This document shows positions 1-5,230 of a stretch of 8,085 bases of DNA, one piece after another (position 1 is the first letter of the stretch; each line of letters starts with the position of its first letter). A program made the position numbers and the translations under genes. The notes under the pieces are model-generated. The model was not told the DNA's origin, did not search any database, and saw nothing but the letters and a program-made list of their open reading frames with translations. This DNA is from Nocardia sp. Lineage in GTDB: Bacteria; Actinomycetota; Actinomycetes; Mycobacteriales; Mycobacteriaceae. The DNA lies in assembly GCA_013361595.1 (NCBI GenBank), contig JABFXT010000604.1, positions 1 through 8,085 on the forward strand, given 5' to 3'.

Positions 1-39
1 AACCGATCGGCCCGCACCGGAAAACTCTATCGAATACCT

Positions 40-52
40 GACACAGGGTGTC
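40..52. repeat. Short palindrome GACAC-AGG-GTGTC upstream of the Rid gene
   Basis: A perfect 5-bp inverted repeat with a 3-base spacer is visible at 40-44 and 48-52, next to a locally AT-richer patch (about 21-38). It lies about 95 bases upstream of the chosen Rid start. Such a short palindrome could be a repressor half-site pair, but a 5-bp arm arises often by chance and no regulator can be assigned. Confidence 0.2.
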
Positions 53-77
53 GTGATTTCCCGGCAGGCTTGCCGCC

Positions 78-119
78 ACGGCGTCGGCGAGGCCCGGCTG
101 TCCGGGCCGACGGCGTCGG
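78..119. repeat. 10-bp direct repeats flanking a 7-bp GC hairpin
   Basis: ACGGCGTCGG occurs at 78-87 and again at 110-119. Between the copies is a perfect hairpin, GGCCCGG (91-97), loop CTGT (98-101), CCGGGCC (102-108). The element sits in the noncoding leader of the Rid gene and ends about 17 bases before its Shine-Dalgarno sequence. No T-run follows, so a classical intrinsic terminator is not supported. It could be a 5'-UTR structure, an actinobacterial terminator for a gene left of the window, or chance in GC-rich DNA. Confidence 0.35.
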
Positions 120-136
120 TACTCGACGAATCGAAT

Positions 137-140
137 GGAG
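137..140 (+). promoter_or_regulatory. Shine-Dalgarno GGAG deciding the Rid start
   Basis: GGAG ends 5 bases before the GTG at 146. The frame stays open upstream to a GTG at 53, but that start would add 31 residues unlike any Rid protein and has no visible ribosome binding site. This motif is the main reason for choosing 146. GTG 152 is a second possibility with an 11-base spacing. Confidence 0.55.
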
Positions 141-145
141 CTGAT

Positions 146-547
146 GTGGAAGTGGAACGAACTGCGGTAAACCCGGTGACCTGGTCGTCGGCGATGGGAT
201 TCGACCAGGGTGTGCTCGTCTCCGGGCACACCCGGACCCTGTACTGCTCCGGGCAGACCGCGATGAGCGGCGACGGTGAACCCCTGCACACCGGTGATAT
301 GGGGGCACAGCTGGCGCTGAGCCTCGACAATGTGGAGGGGGTGCTCGGCGCGGCCGCCATGTCCCTGGCGAACCTGGTCCGGCTCGACGTCTACACCACC
401 GACGTCGATCTGCTCCTCCGCCATTACGGGGTACTGGCCGCGCGGCTGGGCGCTGCCGGGGTGGCCCCGGCCACCACGCTGCTCGGGGTGAACCGGCTGG
501 CCGTGCCCGGTCAGCTGGTCGAACTCGAGGGGACCGCGGTCGGGTGA
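146..547 (+). CDS. RidA/YjgF/YER057c/UK114-family protein lacking the catalytic Arg
   Basis: This is a 133-residue protein, the usual length for the Rid family. These proteins form trimers of chorismate-mutase-like folds in the cytosol. True RidA hydrolyses reactive enamine/imine intermediates released by PLP enzymes. Family features seen are the ISGQ-like segment (LYCSGQTAM, residues 32-40), the DNVEGVLGAAAMSLANLVRLDVYTTD-type helix/strand region (about 61-86), and the C-terminal PATT...VNRLAVPGQLVELEGTAV block (108-132). In canonical RidA the last block reads PARSxVEVxxLP, and its arginine (Arg105 in E. coli) holds the substrate carboxylate. Here Thr110 is at that place, so imine deaminase activity is doubtful. 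The protein looks like one of the Rid4-7 type subfamilies of unknown function. It is a single gene converging on glnE across a strong hairpin. The family call is firm; substrate and partner are unknown. Confidence 0.88.
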   Translation: MEVERTAVNPVTWSSAMGFDQGVLVSGHTRTLYCSGQTAMSGDGEPLHTGDMGAQLALSLDNVEGVLGAAAMSLANLVRLDVYTTDVDLLLRHYGVLAARLGAAGVAPATTLLGVNRLAVPGQLVELEGTAVG

Positions 548-554
548 TCGGAGC

Positions 555-587
555 GCGCCGCCTCCGGCATACCGCCGGAGGCGGTGC
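555..587. terminator. Strong GC hairpin between convergent Rid gene and glnE
   Basis: The arms CCGCCTCCGGC (558-568) and GCCGGAGGCGG (574-584) pair perfectly over 11 bp around the 5-base loop ATACC. A G-T wobble and two further pairs (555-557 with 585-587) lengthen the stem to 14. It begins 7 bases after the Rid stop codon and lies about 50 bases beyond the glnE stop on the other strand, as expected of a bidirectional terminator. There is no T-tract on either side. Hairpins without a T-tract are common at actinobacterial gene ends, but their efficiency varies. Confidence 0.7.
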
Positions 588-621
588 CCAGCACGACCGC
601 GATGTTCCGCCGCGCGGGCGC

Positions 622-637
622 GGGCACCCGGTGGCCC
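622..637 (-). terminator. Possible second hairpin directly after glnE stop
   Basis: On the minus strand the glnE TGA is followed at once by a GGG...CCC hairpin with an inner CACC/GGTG pairing (622-624 with 635-637, and 625-627 with 631-633), a bulged base and a very small loop. It is weaker than the 555-587 hairpin and could be chance in this GC-rich spacer. It may help shield or end the glnE transcript. Confidence 0.25.
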
Positions 638-3600
638 TCAGACGCCGAAGACCCGCTCCACCACTGCCCGGGCCCGCCGGGTGACCCGCAGATAGTTGTC
701 GAGGAACTCGCCGCCGTCGTCGTTCGGCCAACCGGCCACCTTCGCCACCGCCGACAACGTCGTTCCCGGACCCGGCAACTGGTCGGAAGGTTTACCGCGC
801 ACCAGGACCAGCGCGTTGCGGGCCGCGGTCGCGGTGATCCAGGACCGGCGCAGCAGCTCGACATCGACCGGGTCCAGCAGATCCGACCGCTCGATGACAT
901 CGAGCGACTCCAGGGTCGAGGTGTTGTGCAGGGCCGGGATCTCGTGCGCGTGCCGCAATTGCAACAACTGCACGGTCCATTCGATATCGGCCAGGCCGCC
1001 GCGGCCGAGCTTGGTGTGCGTGGCGGGATCGGCACCGCGTGGCAGCCGCTCGGAATCGACCCGCGCCTTGATCCGGCGGATCTCCCGGACCGCGTCGGCG
1101 GATACGCCACCGGCCGGGTAGCGCACATCGTCGATCGTGTGCAGGAAGCGCAGGCCCAGCTGCTGGTCACCCGCGACCTGATGGGCGCGCAACAGCGCCT
1201 GCACCTCCCACGGCTGCGCCCACTGGTGGTAGTAGGCGTCGTAGGCGGCCAGGGTACGCACGAGCGGACCGCTACGGCCCTCCGGCCGCAAACCGGCGTC
1301 CACCTGCAGGGGCGGATCGGTACTGGGGGCGCCGAGCAGTTTCTGCACCTGCTCGGCGATACCGTTGGCCCATTTCACGGCGACATGCTCCTCTTCGCCG
1401 GGGCGCGGATCGCAGACGAACAGCACATCGGCGTCGGATCCGTACCCGAGTTCCATGCCGCCCAGCCGGCCCATCCCGATCACCGCGAAATCCGCGGGCG
1501 CCGGCGCGCCCCGCTCGGCGACACTGGCCCGGATCACCGCGCGCAGCGACGCTTCCAGTACCGCCACCCACACCGCCGACAGCGCCGCGCAGACCTGCGG
1601 CACCTCGAGCAGGCCCAGCAGATCCGCCGAGGCCACCCGGGCGAGTTCGTGCCGGCGCAGCGAGCGCGCGGTCGCGACCGCGCGCTTGGGATCGCTGTAT
1701 CGGTCGGCGGCGGTGAGGATTCCGCCCGCCACCTCGACCGGCTGGGTGCGCAACAGCAGCGGCCCGTGCGGGCCGTCCGCGTACATGCGAATGGTCTCGG
1801 GAGCGTTGATCAGCAGATCCGGCAGGTACGCCGAGGAGCCCAGCACCATCATCAGGCGCTGCCCCACGGCGCCCTCGTCGCGCAGCACCCGCAGATACCA
1901 GTCCTGATCCACCAGCCCTTCCGACACCCGCCGGTAGGCGAGCAGGCCGGCATCGGGGTCGGGGGTTTCGCCGAGCCATTCCAGCAGGGTCGGCAACAGC
2001 AGCGCCTGGATACGGCCCTTGCGCGATACGCCGCTGGTGAGGGCGCGCAGATGGCCGAGCGCGTGTTCGGGCGCGGCGTACCCGAGGGCGGCGAGCTGCC
2101 GGACGGCGGCGTCCGGGCTCAGTCGCAGGGCGTCGGAGTCCAGCCGGGCCACCGATTCCAGCAGCGGCCGGTAGAAGAGTTTGGTGTGCAGGCGGCGGAT
2201 CCGCCCGGTCTGCCGACGCAGCTCCACCTGCAACACGCCCGCGGCGTCACGTTTACCATCCGGGCGGATATGAGCGGCGCGCGCCAGCCAGCGCATACCC
2301 TCCTCGTCGTCGGCGGCGGGCAGCGTATGGGTGCGTTTGAGCCGCTGCAACTGCAGCCGGTGCTCGAGCAGGCGCAGGAATTCATAGGAGGCGGTGAGGT
2401 TGGCGGCGTCCTCCCGGCCGACGTAACCGCGCGCGGCCAGCGCGGCGAGAGCTTCGACGGTTCCCTGGACATGCAGCTTCGGATCTACCCGGCCGTGCAC
2501 CAGTTGCAGCAGCTGGACCGCGAACTCCACATCGCGCAGGCTGCCGCTGCCGAGTTTGAGTTCACGCTCGCGCAGTTCGGCGGGTACCAGATCCTCGACC
2601 CGGCGACGCATGGCCTGCACATCGGGGACGAAATCCGGTCGTTCGGAGGCGGTCCACACCAGGGCGTCGGTGGCGGACCGGTACTGCTCGCCCAGTTCCA
2701 GGTCTCCGGTCATCGGCCGCGCCTTGAGCAGAGCCTGGAACTCCCACGTCCGAGCCCAGCGCTGGTAGTAGGCCAGATGGGATTCCAGCGTGCGCACCAG
2801 CGCACCGGCCTTGCCCTCCGGCCGCAACGCGGCATCCACATCGAAGAACGCCGAGGAACCCACGGTCATCAGTTCGGCGGCCAGCCGGGTGGCGACGGCG
2901 TCGGCGGGTTCGGCGACGAACACGATATCGACATCGCTGACGTAGTTGAGTTCGCACGCGCCGCTCTTGCCCATGGCGATCACCGCCAGCCGCACGGGGC
3001 ACGGCTCGTCCTTGCACACCCTGGCCACCGCCACCGCCAGTGCGGCGGTGAGCGCGGCATCGGCGAGCGCGGTGAGCTGACGGCCGATCTGCTCGTAGGG
3101 GATCACCGGCTCGTCCTCGACGGTCGCGGCCAGGTCCACCGCGGCCAGCAGCATGAGCTGATCGCGGTACCGTTTCCGCAGCGCCGCGACCACTTCCGGA
3201 CCGGATTCGCCGGCCCGGAACAGCATCGGCGCGGCATTCGGCCCGGACTCGGGTTCGGCGGCCACCACCGCGAGCAGATCCGCGATCAGCTCGTCGCGAT
3301 CGGGCAGTTCCGCGCGGCGCAACAACGTCCAGCATCCCGGTTCGGCGACCAGATGATCGCCGAACGCGGTGGAAGCGCCCAGCAGGGCGAACAGCCGGCC
3401 GCGCAGCATCCGCTCGGCGCGGATCGCCGAATCCAGTTCGGCCCAGTCGTTTCCGAGCGCCTCGGACAATCTGATCAGCGTGTTCAGCGCGAGATCGGCA
3501 TCCGGCGACCTCGACAGCGACCACAGGACCGGAATGCTCTCGACGTTGTCCCAGCCCAGGGTTTTCAGCGAGGCGGCGGCCGTCGGTTCGAGCAATCCGA

Positions 3601-3649
3601 GACGGCCGGCACCGGGGACGGCGGACCGAGCAGACGGTGGGCGGACCAT
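638..3649 (-). CDS. glnE: Bifunctional glutamine synthetase adenylyltransferase/adenylyl-removing enzyme GlnE
   Basis: The protein has 1003 residues, close to the roughly 990-1000 of actinobacterial GlnE. It adenylylates a tyrosine of type I glutamine synthetase when nitrogen is ample and removes the AMP when nitrogen is scarce, under PII control in the cytosol. Two homologous nucleotidyltransferase halves are visible. The N-terminal (adenylyl-removing) half has [18 protein letters not shown] (227-244, Asp239/Asp241), [12 protein letters not shown] (271-282) and [12 protein letters not shown] (365-376). The C-terminal (adenylylating) half repeats this as [20 protein letters not shown] (725-744, Asp739/Asp741), [12 protein letters not shown] (783-794) and [12 protein letters not shown] (880-891). 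Both metal-binding DxD pairs are intact, so both activities should be present. The ATG at 3649 lacks a clear Shine-Dalgarno but has a TANNNT box 6 bases upstream. It lies 167 bp downstream of glnA2 on the same strand. The probable substrate, GlnA1, is outside the window. GlnE is reported as essential in M. tuberculosis. Confidence 0.97.
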   Translation of the reverse strand: MVRPPSARSAVPGAGRLGLLEPTAAASLKTLGWDNVESIPVLWSLSRSPDADLALNTLIRLSEALGNDWAELDSAIRAERMLRGRLFALLGASTAFGDHLVAEPGCWTLLRRAELPDRDELIADLLAVVAAEPESGPNAAPMLFRAGESGPEVVAALRKRYRDQLMLLAAVDLAATVEDEPVIPYEQIGRQLTALADAALTAALAVAVARVCKDEPCPVRLAVIAMGKSGACELNYVSDVDIVFVAEPADAVATRLAAELMTVGSSAFFDVDAALRPEGKAGALVRTLESHLAYYQRWARTWEFQALLKARPMTGDLELGEQYRSATDALVWTASERPDFVPDVQAMRRRVEDLVPAELRERELKLGSGSLRDVEFAVQLLQLVHGRVDPKLHVQGTVEALAALAARGYVGREDAANLTASYEFLRLLEHRLQLQRLKRTHTLPAADDEEGMRWLARAAHIRPDGKRDAAGVLQVELRRQTGRIRRLHTKLFYRPLLESVARLDSDALRLSPDAAVRQLAALGYAAPEHALGHLRALTSGVSRKGRIQALLLPTLLEWLGETPDPDAGLLAYRRVSEGLVDQDWYLRVLRDEGAVGQRLMMVLGSSAYLPDLLINAPETIRMYADGPHGPLLLRTQPVEVAGGILTAADRYSDPKRAVATARSLRRHELARVASADLLGLLEVPQVCAALSAVWVAVLEASLRAVIRASVAERGAPAPADFAVIGMGRLGGMELGYGSDADVLFVCDPRPGEEEHVAVKWANGIAEQVQKLLGAPSTDPPLQVDAGLRPEGRSGPLVRTLAAYDAYYHQWAQPWEVQALLRAHQVAGDQQLGLRFLHTIDDVRYPAGGVSADAVREIRRIKARVDSERLPRGADPATHTKLGRGGLADIEWTVQLLQLRHAHEIPALHNTSTLESLDVIERSDLLDPVDVELLRRSWITATAARNALVLVRGKPSDQLPGPGTTLSAVAKVAGWPNDDGGEFLDNYLRVTRRARAVVERVFGV

Positions 3650-3655
3650 GAGCTC

Positions 3656-3661
3656 AAGGTA
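3656..3661 (-). promoter_or_regulatory. Candidate -10 box TACCTT for leaderless glnE transcript
   Basis: Read on the minus strand, TACCTT fits the actinobacterial -10 consensus TANNNT and ends 6 bases before the A of the glnE ATG. That is the spacing expected if transcription starts on the start codon. No good -35 hexamer is seen, which is common in these organisms. The 167-bp gap to glnA2 leaves room for a separate promoter. The rest of that gap shows only weak inverted repeats (for example 3716-3721 with 3735-3740). Confidence 0.4.
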
Positions 3662-3816
3662 CCGACTACAGCGCCCCGTGTGTGCCCGACCCCTGGCCCG
3701 CGCACGAGGTCATCGGACCCGTGCGCACCGGCCCCGGGTCGGATCGGACGCGAGGGCGCGGGTTCGGACCGCGTACACCCCTGACCGGCCCGATCACCGA
3801 CCCGGATGAGCCGCGC

Positions 3817-5154
3817 TCAGAGACCCAGGTATTCGCGCAGTTCGAACGGGGTCACCTGGGCCCGGTAGTCCGCCCACTCCCGGCGCTTGTTGCGCAGGAA
3901 GAAATCGAAGACGTGCTCACCGAGCGTTTCGGCGACGAGTTCGGATCGCTCCATGGCGTGCAGCGCCTCGTCCAGCGTGCCGGGCAGCTCTTTGAAGCCC
4001 ATGGCGCGCCGTTCGGCCGCGGTGAGCGACCAGACGTCGTCCTCGGCCTCCGCCGGCAGCGTGTAGCCCTTCTCGACACCCCGCAGGCCCGCGGCCAGCA
4101 GTACCGCGAAGGACAGGTAGGGATTGCAGGCCGAATCGGGGCTGCGGATCTCGACGCGCCGCGACGACGATTTGTTCGGGGTGTACATGGGCACCCGGAC
4201 CAGCGCCGACCGGTTGGACCGGCCCCACGACGCCGCCGTGGGCGCCTCGCCACCGTGGATGAGCCGTTTGTAGGAGTTCACCCACTGGTTGGTGATGGCG
4301 CTGATCTCGTGGGCGTGCTCGAGGATGCCCGCGATGAAGGCCCGGGCCGTGGTGGAGAGATTGTCCGGGTCGTCGGGATCGGAGAACGCGTTCGCCTCCC
4401 CCTCGAACAGGCTCATATGGGTGTGCATGGCCGACCCGGGATACTGGGCGAAGGGCTTGGGCATGAACGTGGCGCGCACGCCCTCGTCGATCGCGACTTC
4501 CTTGATCAGGTACCGGAAGGTCATCACGTTGTCGGCCATCGACAGCGCGTCGGCGTAGCGCAGGTCGATCTCCTGCTGGCCGGGCGCGCCCTCGTGATGG
4601 CTGAACTCCACCGAGATACCCATGGATTCGAGGGCGTCGATGGCGTGCCGCCGGAAGTTCGGCGCGGAATCGTGGACGGCCTGGTCGAAGAAGCCGCCCG
4701 TATCGGCGGGCACCGGGTCCACACCGTCGGGCTGGTTCTTCAACAGGAAGAATTCGATCTCCGGATGCACGTAGCAGCTGAATCCGACGTCGCCCGCCTT
4801 GTTGAGCTGACGCCGCAGCACATGGCGCGGATCGGCCCACGACGGCGAACCGTCGGGCATGGTGATATCGCAGAACATCCGGGCGGAATGCTGATGGCCC
4901 TTGCTGGAGGCCCAGGGCAGCACCTGGAAGGTCGACGGATCGGGCCGGGCCACCATATCGGCCTCGGAGATCCGGGCGAACCCCTCGATGGCGGATCCGT
5001 CGAACCCGATGCCCTCTTCGAACGCCCCCTCGAGTTCGGCGGGTGCGATGGCGACGGACTTCAGATAGCCCAGTACGTCGGTGAACCAGAGACGTACGAA
5101 GCGGATATCCCGCTCTTCGAGCGTCCGCAGCACGAATTCCTTCTGGCGATCCAT
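3817..5154 (-). CDS. glnA2: Type I glutamine synthetase-like enzyme GlnA2 (or gamma-glutamylpolyamine synthetase)
   Basis: This 445-residue protein closely resembles M. tuberculosis GlnA2 (446 residues). The family joins glutamate gamma-carboxylate to ammonia, or in some paralogs to polyamines, using ATP. Motifs from the chosen start: FDGSAIEGF (51-59), metal and glutamate residues in HPEIEFFLL (130-138) and HHEGAPGQQEID (186-197), the ATP-binding signature KPFAQYPGSAMHTHMS (233-248), flap glutamate in GGEAP (Glu303), NRSALVRVP (314-322) and RVEIRSPDSACNPYL (333-347). Where adenylylated GlnA1 proteins have a K(N/D)LY motif, this one has DDVWSL with Trp375, so GlnE cannot use that tyrosine. 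The open frame reaches a GTG at 5172, but family members begin at MDRQKEFVLRTLEE, so the ATG at 5154 is used. It lies 64 bp downstream of the hydrolase gene on the same strand. The S. coelicolor ortholog-like GlnA2 has been described as a gamma-glutamylpolyamine synthetase, so the true substrate is open. Confidence 0.93.
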   Translation of the reverse strand: MDRQKEFVLRTLEERDIRFVRLWFTDVLGYLKSVAIAPAELEGAFEEGIGFDGSAIEGFARISEADMVARPDPSTFQVLPWASSKGHQHSARMFCDITMPDGSPSWADPRHVLRRQLNKAGDVGFSCYVHPEIEFFLLKNQPDGVDPVPADTGGFFDQAVHDSAPNFRRHAIDALESMGISVEFSHHEGAPGQQEIDLRYADALSMADNVMTFRYLIKEVAIDEGVRATFMPKPFAQYPGSAMHTHMSLFEGEANAFSDPDDPDNLSTTARAFIAGILEHAHEISAITNQWVNSYKRLIHGGEAPTAASWGRSNRSALVRVPMYTPNKSSSRRVEIRSPDSACNPYLSFAVLLAAGLRGVEKGYTLPAEAEDDVWSLTAAERRAMGFKELPGTLDEALHAMERSELVAETLGEHVFDFFLRNKRREWADYRAQVTPFELREYLGL

Positions 5155-5161
5155 GACCGCG

Positions 5162-5167
5162 AGAGTA
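5162..5167 (-). promoter_or_regulatory. Candidate -10 box TACTCT for leaderless glnA2 transcript
   Basis: On the minus strand TACTCT (TANNNT type) ends 7 bases before the glnA2 ATG. No Shine-Dalgarno precedes that ATG, so a leaderless message starting at or one base before the ATG is plausible. This box would fall inside the coding region if the GTG at 5172 were the start, a further small argument for 5154. The -35 region overlaps the GlnR-like site at 5178-5193. Confidence 0.4.
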
Positions 5168-5177
5168 GGCACCCGGC

Positions 5178-5193
5178 GTTAAATCCGTGTTAC
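5178..5193 (-). promoter_or_regulatory. Candidate GlnR half-box (GTAAC-n6-TTAAC) before glnA2
   Basis: On the minus strand the sequence reads GTAAC-ACGGAT-TTAAC, which contains the AC-n9-AC spacing of GlnR boxes (GTnAC-n6-GAAAC type). GlnR is the OmpR-type nitrogen regulator of actinomycetes. The site lies 24-39 bases upstream of the glnA2 ATG. Only one a/b pair is seen; the second pair of a full operator is absent at the usual 6-base spacing on both sides. The motif is short, so this is a hypothesis supported mainly by its position in front of a nitrogen gene. Confidence 0.35.
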
Positions 5194-5201
5194 ATGACGC
5201 G

Positions 5202-5230
5202 CTGCGCTGTGTGTCGGGTCAGCAGCGCAG
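5202..5230 (-). terminator. 8-bp stem-loop spanning the hydrolase stop codon
   Basis: CTGCGCTG (5202-5209) and CAGCGCAG (5223-5230) pair perfectly around a 13-base loop that contains most of the hydrolase stop codon (5219-5221). The structure would form at the 3' end of the hydrolase message, about 48 bases before glnA2. It may terminate or attenuate read-through, or stabilise the end of the transcript. No T-run follows, so termination is not proven. Confidence 0.4.

Noticed and set aside
53..145. N-terminal extension of the Rid protein from the GTG at 53
   Set aside because: The extra 31 residues do not resemble the family, there is no ribosome binding site, and a GGAG stands at the right distance before the GTG at 146.
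27..731. Minus-strand open frame of 234 codons across the Rid gene and glnE end
   Set aside because: It is a Pro/Arg-rich translation opposite the Rid gene that also crosses the terminator hairpin and overlaps the glnE 3' end. It is a shadow frame.
725..3000. The two similar halves of glnE as a tandem gene duplication or fusion
   Set aside because: Every GlnE protein has this internal duplication of nucleotidyltransferase domains, so it is the normal architecture and not a new event.
584..3784. A 1066-codon open frame on the plus strand opposite glnE
   Set aside because: It is unusually long, but its translation is low in recognisable domains and rich in His/Gln/Arg/Gly, as expected when the strand opposite a GC-rich gene is read. 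The minus-strand frame has complete GlnE motifs twice, so this is a shadow.
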